A stretch of 6,693 nucleotides of DNA from Chitinophagales bacterium (lineage in GTDB: Bacteria; Bacteroidota; Bacteroidia; Chitinophagales; UBA10324), in the NCBI GenBank assembly GCA_026786335.1, contig JAJAYG010000014.1:1-6693 (forward strand). The letters run 5' to 3'. This document shows positions 1-5,908 of the stretch, in pieces. Below the pieces are notes generated by a model, which saw nothing but the letters and a program-made list of their open reading frames with translations, did not search any database and was not told the DNA's origin. Position 1 is the first letter of the stretch. The number at the start of each line of letters is the position of its first letter. Position numbers and translations under genes: made by a program.

Positions 1-300
1 GCTTTGCTTACAGTGAGAGCGAATCAGCCGGCTTCGCATCACGATGTTGGTTGGGAAAAATTTACCGATGCGGTGATTAAAAAAATTTCGGATGAAAAAA
101 TGGGAGTTGTTTTTTTGCTTTGGGGAAAGTATGCGCAGAACAAACAATCATTGATTGATGTAACAAAACATTACATTCTTAAAGCCGCTCACCCATCTCC
201 TTTTTCTGCTTACAATGGTTTCTTTGGCTGCAATCATTTTACAAAGACCAATGAAATTCTTAAGCAAGCAGGCCTAAAAGAAATTGAGTGGGAACTCTGA
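1..300 (+). CDS. ung: Uracil-DNA glycosylase, family 1 (C-terminal 99 residues; 5' end outside window)
   Basis: Removes uracil from DNA as the first step of base-excision repair in the cytoplasm. The frame is open from base 1 (GCT, Ala) and ends at TGA 298-300; the N-terminal half, with the water-activating Asp motif, lies upstream of the window. Visible family marks, numbered from the first residue here, are LTVR (3-6), GWEKFTDAVI (17-26), the core strand VVFLLWGKYAQ (36-46), and HPSPFSA (64-70) followed by GFFGCNHF (73-80). His64 corresponds to the catalytic His of the HPSPLS motif. The position of the DNA-intercalating Leu is Phe68 here. The chain ends in the usual short I-x-W tail. The gene converges on the csp gene downstream, with a shared terminator between them. 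Assignment to family 1 UDG is firm. Confidence 0.95.
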   Translation, partial: ALLTVRANQPASHHDVGWEKFTDAVIKKISDEKMGVVFLLWGKYAQNKQSLIDVTKHYILKAAHPSPFSAYNGFFGCNHFTKTNEILKQAGLKEIEWEL

Positions 301-322
301 ATGTTCTCTGCTTCGAGTAAAT

Positions 323-352
323 AAAAAAAGTCTCCTGAAAACTCAGAAGACT
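323..352 (-). terminator. Rho-independent terminator of the csp gene, possibly bidirectional with ung
   Basis: A 10-bp stem is formed by 329-338 and 343-352 around a 4-base loop. Read on the - strand, all ten pairs form if one G-U wobble is allowed, and the stem is followed by seven T (complement of A at 323-329). On the + strand the same position is a C-A mismatch, so the hairpin is better suited to the - strand, i.e. to csp ending at 375. A second small inverted repeat, CTTTCTT-C-AAGAAAG (351-365), followed by TTTT, adjoins it and could serve ung on the + strand. Confidence 0.8.
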
Positions 353-374
353 TTCTTCAAGAAAGTTTTAAAAT

Positions 375-569
375 TTATTGAATCACTTTAACGTTTACGG
401 CATTGGGACCTTTCTTCCCTTCTTCCACATCAAAAGAAACTTTGTCATCCTGACGAATTTCATCCGCCAATCCGGTAGCATGTACAAATAATTCTTCCTT
501 AGAGTTATCATCAATGATGAATCCAAAGCCCTTGGCCTTGTTAAAAAATTTTACAGTTCCTGTGTTCAT
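375..569 (-). CDS. Cold-shock domain protein, CspA family
   Basis: A 64-residue single-domain cold-shock protein, a small cytoplasmic five-stranded barrel that binds single-stranded RNA or DNA and melts RNA structure. The start MNTGTVKFFN is the standard family beginning. RNP1 is KGFGFI (residues 13-18). RNP2 is LFVHATGL (27-34), with Ala-Thr-Gly where many members have Phe-Ser-Ala. The C-terminal strand is GPNAVNVKVIQ. The length matches the usual 63-70 residues. The gene stands alone, convergent with ung and upstream-adjacent to the ABC gene's 3' end, with its own terminator and a candidate promoter box about 40 bases upstream. The cspA-type family is certain; which paralogue, and whether it is cold-induced, cannot be told from sequence. 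Confidence 0.95.
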   Translation of the reverse strand: MNTGTVKFFNKAKGFGFIIDDNSKEELFVHATGLADEIRQDDKVSFDVEEGKKGPNAVNVKVIQ

Positions 570-605
570 GGTAAAAAAATTAATGATTTAAAAATGTTTA
601 GGAAG

Positions 606-613
606 TAAAGATA
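606..613 (-). promoter_or_regulatory. Candidate -7 promoter box for the csp gene
   Basis: On the - strand this reads TATCTTTA, which differs from the Bacteroidota -7 consensus TAnnTTTG only in the last base. It would give an untranslated leader of roughly 30 bases before the ATG at 569. No TTG sits at the expected 19-21 base distance upstream, so support is partial. Confidence 0.4.
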
Positions 614-649
614 AGAGAACAATTTAATGGGTGAAATTTTGAATTACAA

Positions 650-1354
650 TTATGCCATTACTGTTCGTTTTTCATTTATTACATCTGAAAAAACTTCCCC
701 GTCACGCAATCGCACGATTCGGTGCGCATAAAGTGAAATATCTTCTTCGTGAGTTACAATTATTACCGTGTTGCCAAGCTTATGAATGTTATCAAATAAT
801 GCCATGATCTCCATAGAAGTTTTACTATCAAGATTTCCAGTTGGTTCATCGGCAAGAATAATAGAAGGATCATTTACCAGTGCGCGTGCAATGGCAACAC
901 GTTGTTTTTGTCCGCCCGAAAGTTCATTGGGTTTGTGATCCATTCGATCGGATAATCCCACTGCGTTTAACATTTCTTTTGCTTTATCTTCTCGAAATGT
1001 TTTACTCTTCCCTGCGTAAATGAGTGGCAATGCTACATTTTCTAATGCAGTCATTCTCGGCATTAGGTTAAATGTTTGAAACACAAAACCAATTTCTTTA
1101 TTGCGAATTACTGCGAGTTCATTATCGTGCAGTCGGCTTACATCTTGCGAGTTTAAAACATAACTGCCAGCAGATGGTGTATCGAGGCAACCGAGAATAT
1201 TCATGAGGGTAGATTTGCCTGAACCCGATGGGCCCATCAAAGCAACGTATTCATTCTTTTGAATTGAAAGTGTTACATCATTCAATGCCGAAACTTTCAT
1301 TTTTTCGAGTATGTAATCTTTTCTTATGTGCTCGAGAGAAATTATTTCATTCAT
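650..1354 (-). CDS. ABC transporter ATP-binding protein, LolD/MacB type
   Basis: A 234-residue cytoplasmic ATPase that should dimerise and drive a membrane partner. All motifs are intact: Walker [10 protein letters not shown] (41-49), Q-loop Gln93 in FVFQTFNL, signature LSGGQKQR (145-152), Walker B IILADE (165-170) followed by PTGNLDS, and the switch His202 in VTHEED. The region [14 protein letters not shown] after Walker A and the [15 protein letters not shown] stretch are typical of the LolD/MacB/FtsE-like subfamily, which handles lipoproteins, macrolides or peptides through FtsX-like permeases. No permease is present in the window, so the substrate is open. It begins 2 bp after the plsC stop codon, so the two are almost certainly cotranscribed. 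No clear SD site precedes the ATG. The ATPase call is certain; naming it lolD or macB is not justified. Confidence 0.93.
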   Translation of the reverse strand: MNEIISLEHIRKDYILEKMKVSALNDVTLSIQKNEYVALMGPSGSGKSTLMNILGCLDTPSAGSYVLNSQDVSRLHDNELAVIRNKEIGFVFQTFNLMPRMTALENVALPLIYAGKSKTFREDKAKEMLNAVGLSDRMDHKPNELSGGQKQRVAIARALVNDPSIILADEPTGNLDSKTSMEIMALFDNIHKLGNTVIIVTHEEDISLYAHRIVRLRDGEVFSDVINEKRTVMA

Positions 1355-1356
1355 GC

Positions 1357-2130
1357 TTACTTAAAATTTTTGCCGAGGTGTTTTCTTAAATCACCATCAA
1401 CGATCATAAATACTTTTTCTTTTAACGCCTGCAAATTATCTAAAGTCATTCCCTTTGTTTCAATGGGTTCATGAACTATGGCTCTTGCAATGCCAGGGCG
1501 GCCATACATTTTCCAGCCGTTAACATACAATATTTTCCAATTGTCGATCATTGAATACGGAACAATGGGAATCTGATTTTCTATAGCAAGTTTAAATGGT
1601 CCGTTTTTAAAATGGGTCATCAAAGGAGGATGATCATCAATTTTTCCTTCGGGGTAAATCACTACATCCAATCCGTTTTCCAATGCCTCTTTCGCCTTAC
1701 TTAAACCTTTTAATGATTCACGAGGATTTTCGCGCTCCATAGAAATATCAAGCTTCTTAAAAAAAATATTGAGGAAAGGAATATTGTTGATCTCTGACTT
1801 GGCAACAAAACAAAAATTTCTTTTTACCGCCATTGTTGAAACAGGAATATCGAGATAACTAAAATGATTAGAGCAGAAAATATAGGGTTGATTTGTTTTC
1901 AGTTTGCTGCGTCGTTCAACGCGACAAATAATTCCTGTTAAGAAAAAAAGAATGTAAGCCCACACAACCCTCAACTTGTTTGCATAAGGAAACCATTGGG
2001 GACGCGAAAGAAAAATTGCAAACAACGGATAGAAAATAAAAAAGAACAAAGTGAAAATAATAAAGTACCACCAAGCCCATAGCACAGTGAGTGGATAGAG
2101 GATTTTTTTCACGGTCGCAAATGTAGGCAT
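1357..2130 (-). CDS. plsC: 1-acyl-sn-glycerol-3-phosphate acyltransferase family protein (PlsC-like)
   Basis: A 257-residue membrane-bound acyltransferase of the LPLAT family, expected to add the second acyl chain to lysophosphatidic acid at the inner membrane. Two hydrophobic stretches (about 15-41 and 55-69) anchor the N-terminus. The catalytic HX4D box is NHFSYLD (88-94; His89, Asp94). The substrate-binding block is YPEGKID (159-165), in place of the commoner FPEGTRS. A third block is IPIVPYSM (187-194). The start MPTFATVKK is the only Met before residue 100, and its ATG directly abuts the TGAGTT repeat block. The downstream ABC ATPase gene lies 2 bp away. The family is clear; the exact acceptor could be a different lysophospholipid, since the family includes ornithine-lipid acyltransferases. 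Confidence 0.88.
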   Translation of the reverse strand: MPTFATVKKILYPLTVLWAWWYFIIFTLFFFIFYPLFAIFLSRPQWFPYANKLRVVWAYILFFLTGIICRVERRSKLKTNQPYIFCSNHFSYLDIPVSTMAVKRNFCFVAKSEINNIPFLNIFFKKLDISMERENPRESLKGLSKAKEALENGLDVVIYPEGKIDDHPPLMTHFKNGPFKLAIENQIPIVPYSMIDNWKILYVNGWKMYGRPGIARAIVHEPIETKGMTLDNLQALKEKVFMIVDGDLRKHLGKNFK

Positions 2131-2170
2131 TGAGTTATGAGTTTTGAGTTCTGAGTTTGAGTTCTGAGTT
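2131..2170. repeat. Six tandem TGAGTT repeats (7-bp period)
   Basis: TGAGTT occurs at 2131, 2138, 2145, 2152, 2158 and 2165, giving spacings of 7, 7, 7, 6 and 7 bases; the separator base varies (A, T, C, none, C). The block starts at the base next to the plsC start codon, so it would form most of the plsC leader (read as AACTCA on the - strand). Related TTTGAA/TTTTGAA words continue to about 2232. Confidence 0.8.
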
Positions 2171-2175
2171 TTGTT

Positions 2176-2187
2176 CCGAGTACTCGG
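2176..2187. repeat. Perfect 12-bp palindrome in the plsC/trpS divergent spacer
   Basis: CCGAGTACTCGG is its own reverse complement. Flanking bases add a T/A pair two positions out after a T/G mismatch. It sits directly downstream of the TGAGTT block and is GC-rich against an AT-rich spacer. It could be an operator for the divergent genes or a member of a dispersed palindromic repeat family; the sequence alone does not decide. Confidence 0.6.
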
Positions 2188-2261
2188 GATGGGTTTTGAA
2201 TTTTATTTGTATTTTGAAGTTTGAATTTTGAAAGTTAAAATTCGCTTGCTCTTAATTCATT

Positions 2262-2268
2262 TACTTTG
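2262..2268 (+). promoter_or_regulatory. Candidate -7 promoter box for trpS
   Basis: TACTTTG resembles the Bacteroidota -7 motif TAnnTTTG with one spacer base missing. It ends 7 bases before the ATG at 2276, so transcription would begin at or just before the start codon, giving an almost leaderless message. The nearest upstream TTG (2246-2248) is closer than the usual 19-21 bases, so this is a moderate call. Confidence 0.4.
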
Positions 2269-2275
2269 CCCCACT

Positions 2276-3271
2276 ATGGAAACCGTTGTAAGTGGTATAA
2301 GACCAACAGGCAATCTTCACCTTGGAAATTATTTTGGGGCAATGAAAAATTTTGTTGCAATGCAACAGGATTTCAATTCATTTTTCTTCATTGCCGACTA
2401 TCATTCGCTCACTACACATCCGCACCCAAAAGATTTGCACGATACAGTGAGGCAGGTAGTGGCAGAATATCTTGCTTGCGGAATTGATCCCGAAAAATCA
2501 ACCCTGTATTTGCAGAGTGATGTTCCCGAAACTGCAGAACTTTATTTGTTCATGAACATGCTCGCTTATGTAGGCGAACTGGAACGCAGCACTTCATTCA
2601 AAGATAAAATACGCAAGCACCCCGATAATGTAAATGCTGGTTTACTCACTTATCCTGTGCTGATGGCTTCAGATATTATTCTTCACCGTGCAGATAAAGT
2701 TCCGGTGGGTAAAGATCAAACGCAGCATTTGGAAATGACTCGTGATTTTGCGCAGCGCTTTAACCGCGTTTACGAAACTGAATATTTTCCACTGCCCACT
2801 GCATTTAATTTCTCTCAGGAGTTGGTGAAAGTTCCGGGCTTGGATGGCAGCGGCAAAATGGGAAAAAGCGAAGGCGAAGGCAACGCTATTTTTTTAATTG
2901 ATGAGCCGGCGGCCATTCGCAAAAAAGTAATGCGCGCCTTAACCGACAGCGGTCCAAAAGAAATAAACTCGCAGAAACCCGAAGTGATTCAGAATATTTT
3001 TTTACTGATGAAATTGGTTTCTGCTGATGACACACTAAAGTTTTTTGAAAATGCTTTTAACAACTGCACCATTCGCTACGGTGATATGAAAAAACAATTG
3101 GCTGAAGATATTATTCACTTCACCACCCCTATCCGCGAAAAGGTGAATGCATATTATTCCGATGCTGCATACCTGCACAAAGTTCTTGCGCAAGGCGAAG
3201 AAAAAGCTCGCGCCAGCGCAGCTAAAACAATTAAAGAGGTGAGGGAGATTATTGGGTTTAGGAAATTTTAG
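2276..3271 (+). CDS. trpS: Tryptophanyl-tRNA synthetase
   Basis: A class I aminoacyl-tRNA synthetase charging tRNA-Trp with tryptophan in the cytoplasm; 331 residues, within the usual 320-340. Family marks are SGIRPTGNLHLGNYFG with the HIGH-equivalent HLGN (15-18), MASDIILHRAD (130-140) whose Asp133 matches the indole-contacting Asp, VGKDQTQHLE (144-153), and the KMSKS loop as KMGKS (194-198) after GLDGSG. The ATG at 2276 is chosen because family members begin within a few residues of the SGIxPTG strand and because a promoter-like box lies at 2262. A TTG 48 bases upstream is also in frame but would add 16 residues (a hydrophobic-basic stretch) not expected in the family. The stop is TAG. It converges on the NYN gene with only 9 bases between stop codons. 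Confidence 0.96.
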   Translation: METVVSGIRPTGNLHLGNYFGAMKNFVAMQQDFNSFFFIADYHSLTTHPHPKDLHDTVRQVVAEYLACGIDPEKSTLYLQSDVPETAELYLFMNMLAYVGELERSTSFKDKIRKHPDNVNAGLLTYPVLMASDIILHRADKVPVGKDQTQHLEMTRDFAQRFNRVYETEYFPLPTAFNFSQELVKVPGLDGSGKMGKSEGEGNAIFLIDEPAAIRKKVMRALTDSGPKEINSQKPEVIQNIFLLMKLVSADDTLKFFENAFNNCTIRYGDMKKQLAEDIIHFTTPIREKVNAYYSDAAYLHKVLAQGEEKARASAAKTIKEVREIIGFRKF

Positions 3272-3280
3272 TTCAATCAA

Positions 3281-4072
3281 TTATTTTCCCTTTATATCAG
3301 GAAGTAAAACCGTTTCACCTGTGATCATGAATGACATTCGATAGAAATCAATGTTCTCAGCACTCCAAGGATCAGTCAACTTCCACTCTCTAAAAGTATC
3401 ATTGCTTACCAAAAGACAATGATTGCGCTTCACGTATTGAATAATAAAAATGTCGGCAGGATTTTCAGCCGGCGCTTCCATGTAGTTCGCCAATTCCTTT
3501 AGCTCTTTCAATTTATCTGCATCAGCAATTCTATGTTTCAATGAAGCATCAACAATCACAGTTACCCCTGTAAAGCCAATCCGTTTTAATTCGTGAATAA
3601 GAATGATAATATTTTTAAGGTATGGTTTCGATTCAGCATTTCCTTTTGAGTTATATGCCACATTGCTTCCATCAATTACAACATCGCGTTCACGCAACTT
3701 GCTGGTTTCAAAATATTCTCCATCGCTGTAATAATGCCCATATTTTTTTATGCTTTCATTTTTGGTAATAAAGTGAATTACCGCACCACGATCATTCAAT
3801 GTTGTTTCAAACCATTCCGGCATTTCTCCCGTATCTGCAAAGCGATATTCTTCCTTTCCTTTTTCAAAAAGCTCAGAGAGCTTATTGATCGAAACTTTTT
3901 TATCATCGGGCAACTTTGATAACAATACAAGAAGTATGCTCTCATCGATACTGCATTTCGCCGATGACTGAACAAATTTTAGATCCGTTAATTTATGGAA
4001 ATCATCCCTATCACGCACTTTAAGTTCACGTGCAAGTTTCAAATCTTGTCCGCTATCAAACCCTCTTTGCAT
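3281..4072 (-). CDS. NYN/Zc3h12a-like RNase domain protein (C-terminal part of interrupted gene)
   Basis: 263 residues from the first Met after the TAA. Residues 1-31 continue the 14-residue repeats of the upstream frame. Residues about 43-121 look like two or three helices followed by strands (DESILLVLLSKLP, INKLSELFEKG, PEWFETTL, AVIHFITKN), compatible with a winged-helix-like domain, which is inference. Residues 130-260 are an NYN domain of the PIN-like nuclease fold. The strand VVIDGSNVAY (131-140) carries Asp134 and Asn137, VIVDAS (172-177) carries Asp175, PADIFIIQYV (205-214) carries Asp207, and LLVSNDTFREW (220-230) carries Asp225. These match the acidic metal-binding set of Regnase-1-type endoribonucleases, so RNA cleavage is likely; the target is unknown. 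The start is doubtful: it lies inside a repeat unit, 15 bases after the stop. It could be used by re-initiation. Confidence 0.75.
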   Translation of the reverse strand: MQRGFDSGQDLKLARELKVRDRDDFHKLTDLKFVQSSAKCSIDESILLVLLSKLPDDKKVSINKLSELFEKGKEEYRFADTGEMPEWFETTLNDRGAVIHFITKNESIKKYGHYYSDGEYFETSKLRERDVVIDGSNVAYNSKGNAESKPYLKNIIILIHELKRIGFTGVTVIVDASLKHRIADADKLKELKELANYMEAPAENPADIFIIQYVKRNHCLLVSNDTFREWKLTDPWSAENIDFYRMSFMITGETVLLPDIKGK

Positions 4073-4456
4073 TGCATCCTGATAATCTTAAGCATTCTCA
4101 AATTTTTTGTCTCTGGCCACAACATACGTTTCGGCATCCGAAAAACCTTTGCTAATTGCTTCCTTATAATTATTATAAGATGAAAATCCTTTGGCACTGG
4201 CGTGCCTGTAAAGTTCATTAGGGTTAGCGAAAACAGCAGATGTTTCTTTACCATCTTTAATCATTTCAGCAAAGCCTTCGATATAACCACCATTTTTTAT
4301 TTTTTCAAATTCCTGCTTATCGCTTATTGCAGCTTCTTTTACTAATTTAAAATCTTCATACTTCAAGAATCCACCTGCGAGAGCTTCATAATAATTTTGA
4401 GCATCGTGAAATCCGTTTTCGGTAGCGGTGAAATAATCTTCGAGCGTTTTATATCC
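3980..4456 (-). repeat. Tandem 14-residue protein repeats (about 11 units) spanning the stop codon
   Basis: Units align as G-F-x3-E/Q-D/N-Y-x2-A-x3, with an aromatic at positions 2 and 8 and Ala or another small/aliphatic residue at 11. Clear units start at residues 67 (GYKTLEDYFTATEN), 81 (GFHDAQNYYEALAG), 95 (GFLKYEDFKLVKEA), 109 and 123 (degenerate). After a 5-residue insert they resume at 142, 156 (GFSSYNNYKEAISK), 170 (GFSDAETYVVARDK), 184 (containing the stop), 198 (GFDSGQDLKLAREL) and 212 (KVRDRDDFHKLTDL). Numbering counts the TAA as residue 189. The pattern suggests short paired-helix or helix-turn solenoid units, possibly a binding surface. I do not recognise a named family. Confidence 0.75.
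4088..4090 (-). other. In-frame TAA interrupting the repeat-NYN gene
   Basis: The stop occupies position 6 of a 14-residue repeat unit. The ten other units carry Glu (four), Gln (three), Asn, Asp and Phe at that position. CAA to TAA is one transition, GAA to TAA one transversion. The next codon is GAT and the next Met is 15 bases on. Intact genes in the window end with TAA, TAG and TGA, which argues against recoding of TAA. Confidence 0.8.
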
Positions 4457-4654
4457 TAATGTTTGCTGCTGAATTAAACCGCCATTGTGCACGACCGCAA
4501 AATAGTTTGACTGTGTATTTTCGGCTAATAAGAAAACTGATTTCTGGTGAACCAATTCAATGTAGCGATGGAAATCTTTTATTGATTCAAACTCTATCAC
4601 GTTATCATTCTTTACAGATTTTACATTGAAGTATTGATAATTATTCTGTTTCAT
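4088..4654 (-). CDS. 14-residue-repeat protein (N-terminal part of interrupted NYN gene)
   Basis: 188 residues from ATG 4652-4654, preceded by an A/T-run leader (TAAAAAAATAAAAATATG) and no SD site, as usual for this genome. Residues 1-66 form a segment with alternating strands and one helix (FESIKDFHRYIELV, VFLLAENTQ, YFAVVHNGGL) that I do not recognise. Residues 67-188 are the tandem 14-residue units. The frame ends at TAA in the middle of a unit, so as it stands the product is a repeat fragment lacking the nuclease domain. No signal peptide or membrane segment is seen, so it should be cytoplasmic. It is 73 bp downstream of the 377-residue gene on the same strand; that gap is short enough for cotranscription but holds no decisive promoter or terminator. 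A stable separate role cannot be excluded. Confidence 0.7.
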   Translation of the reverse strand: MKQNNYQYFNVKSVKNDNVIEFESIKDFHRYIELVHQKSVFLLAENTQSNYFAVVHNGGLIQQQTLGYKTLEDYFTATENGFHDAQNYYEALAGGFLKYEDFKLVKEAAISDKQEFEKIKNGGYIEGFAEMIKDGKETSAVFANPNELYRHASAKGFSSYNNYKEAISKGFSDAETYVVARDKKFENA

Positions 4655-4727
4655 ATTTTTATTTTTTTAGACGAGTAATATTAGGAAGAAAGAAAATCCT
4701 TGATTCAAAAAAAATTCAATTGCATCT

Positions 4728-5861
4728 TCAATCCACATCCAATTTTTTCTTAACTGCTTTTACTTCTGCATTTGCATCAGGCATTGTTCTAAGATCAGCT
4801 TGCGGAGGAACACGCACAATCATTACGGGAAAATAGCCATTGAATATAGGATTATCTTCCTTTGCTTTCATTAGTTTCTCCCAAGTATTGTCTGATAACA
4901 CATTGTGAAATCGATAGTTTTCCCATAGCAATGAAATACTTAATGTTCCAATCCAAACCTCAGCGCTTACTTCATGATTTTGCATGTTGGAGATGTGCTT
5001 AAGCAAAATGTTGTTTTCTGCTTCCTTGTTTACTGCTTCTGCTAACGGCAACACTTCCTTTTCAAAGAATGATTTGGTGGAGGTTGTGTTGCTGCACACC
5101 AAATCAATCCACTCATTCATTTTATTTTGCCATGCCTCACCCACTTCGTTAAATCGCTTGCGAAGTACTTGAAGTTCAATAACCGAACAAAGGTTAACGT
5201 TAGAGAAAGTGAAGCAATGCTGAAGAAAAACAAGAGGATTATTTTTCTCTTGCTCTTCGAATATTTTGTAAAAGTCGTCGAGAAAAAATTCGAAGGTGAG
5301 AAAGAAGAGCGTAGGTTGTTCCTTCCTTTCGGGGTATTCTTTGTCGGCAGGAAAAATGCCTTGCAATGTTTTCGACATAGGATAATAAAAACCTTCTTCT
5401 TTCTCAGGGTCACTTATATCGGTTGGATAACTAAGGAAACAATACTCCCTGAAAACCGGTTCTAACTGTATCATTCCCATTTGCTTTGACTTTTCATAAG
5501 TTTCTTTATTGAGCTCAGCAAAAGTCTCATTTACAGTTTTTTCAACCTGTCTCATAAGCACAATATCCTGCTTCGATTTGCTTTTAATTTTTTTTAACTG
5601 CTTGTAACTCTTTAGAAGTAAGCTATAGTCAACTTTACTTTCTTCTTCGCCTGTTTTTTCACGTTTTTCTTTTTCGTCTTGCAATACCCGCACTCGAGTT
5701 TCAAACGTCATTGAATTGTGGAGATAAGCAAGATCAATGTGAATATACGAATCACCTGCCGAGCAAATTTCATTTGCAAGAATATAACCGAGCCGAAGAG
5801 CGATGGATTCACTCAGTGGCGAAATTTTACTCTTCATATCATTCACAACTATTGCTTTCAT
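4728..5861 (-). CDS. Conserved-looking protein of unknown function, 377 residues
   Basis: I do not recognise a family. The protein has no signal peptide or convincing membrane segment and is rich in charged residues. Residues 1-57 are mixed, with a helix SESIALRLGYILANEI and a strand-like SYIHIDLAYL. About 58-125 is a highly charged Lys/Glu helical stretch, probably coiled coil (KEKREKTGEEESK to NETFAELNKETYEK). Residues 131-170 hold aromatic-rich strands (FREYCFLSYP, GFYYPMS). About 183-335 is predominantly helical, with FFLTFEFFLDDFYKIFEEQ and a Trp-rich WIGTLSISLLWENYRFHN near 303-320. The tail carries PVMIVRVPPQADLRTMPD, then a basic end. The start at 5861 follows an A/T-run leader; a second Met lies at residue 9. 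It may form a transcription unit with the repeat-NYN gene downstream. The coding call is strong because of length and lack of a better frame; function is unknown. Confidence 0.8.
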   Translation of the reverse strand: MKAIVVNDMKSKISPLSESIALRLGYILANEICSAGDSYIHIDLAYLHNSMTFETRVRVLQDEKEKREKTGEEESKVDYSLLLKSYKQLKKIKSKSKQDIVLMRQVEKTVNETFAELNKETYEKSKQMGMIQLEPVFREYCFLSYPTDISDPEKEEGFYYPMSKTLQGIFPADKEYPERKEQPTLFFLTFEFFLDDFYKIFEEQEKNNPLVFLQHCFTFSNVNLCSVIELQVLRKRFNEVGEAWQNKMNEWIDLVCSNTTSTKSFFEKEVLPLAEAVNKEAENNILLKHISNMQNHEVSAEVWIGTLSISLLWENYRFHNVLSDNTWEKLMKAKEDNPIFNGYFPVMIVRVPPQADLRTMPDANAEVKAVKKKLDVD

Positions 5862-5880
5862 ATTTATTTTTTTTCGAGGA

Positions 5881-5888
5881 CCAAGATA
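5881..5888 (-). promoter_or_regulatory. Candidate -7 promoter box for the 377-residue gene
   Basis: On the - strand this reads TATCTTGG, matching five of the six fixed positions of TAnnTTTG. It lies 19 bases before the ATG at 5861. The 16-bp palindrome at 5909-5924 falls about 20-35 bases upstream of it, where the -33 region and an operator would be expected. Support is from position and similarity only. Confidence 0.35.
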
Positions 5889-5908
5889 TAAATGATTGTT
5901 ATTTTAAA

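Larger units (their letters stand above)
3281..4654 (-). pseudogene. Interrupted gene: 14-residue-repeat plus NYN RNase protein, split by one in-frame TAA
   Basis: The 188-residue frame (4088-4654) and the 263-residue frame (3281-4072) lie in the same reading frame. They are separated only by TAA (4088-4090) and five sense codons (DYQDA). Read through, the whole is 457 codons with no other stop. The 14-residue repeats run across the stop without a phase shift: the unit FENA-stop-DYQDAMQR is exactly 14 positions long when counted with its leading Lys and the stop as one residue. At the stop's position, other units mostly carry Glu or Gln. A single change, for example CAA or GAA to TAA, explains the break. 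Whether it is a real nonsense mutation, an assembly error or a tolerated stop cannot be told from one sequence. Both parts otherwise look intact, so any decay would be recent. Confidence 0.7.

Noticed and set aside
2131..2170. CRISPR array
   Set aside because: The units are 7 bases with no spacers and there are no cas genes; it is a simple tandem repeat.
2228..2275. TTG start giving trpS a 16-residue extension
   Set aside because: TrpRS begins close to the SGIxPTG strand, the extension is not family-like, and a promoter-like box lies within it.
3255..3295. Terminator hairpin between trpS and the NYN gene
   Set aside because: Only a 5-bp GGAAA/TTTCC pairing across a long AT-rich loop is seen, which is too weak. 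Termination of the convergent genes is unexplained by sequence.
4073..4082. AGGA-like ribosome binding site before Met 4072
   Set aside because: A 4-base match is weak, and other genes in the window do not use SD sites. It is kept only as a remote possibility for re-initiation.
4088..4090. TAA reassigned to a sense codon
   Set aside because: plsC, csp, the ABC gene and the NYN frame all end properly at TAA, so a genome-wide reassignment does not fit.
4039..4254. 71-codon - strand frame overlapping the junction of the two NYN-gene parts
   Set aside because: It is in another frame than the repeat protein and has no repeat pattern or recognisable domain. The repeat phase across the TAA shows that no frameshift is needed.
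4697..4720. Terminator after the 377-residue gene (TTGAAT near T-run)
   Set aside because: The arms are direct rather than inverted repeats, so no stable hairpin forms.
5127..5465. 112-codon + strand frame inside the 377-residue gene
   Set aside because: It is antisense to a much longer well-formed gene and has no start context. Its composition reflects the complementary strand.
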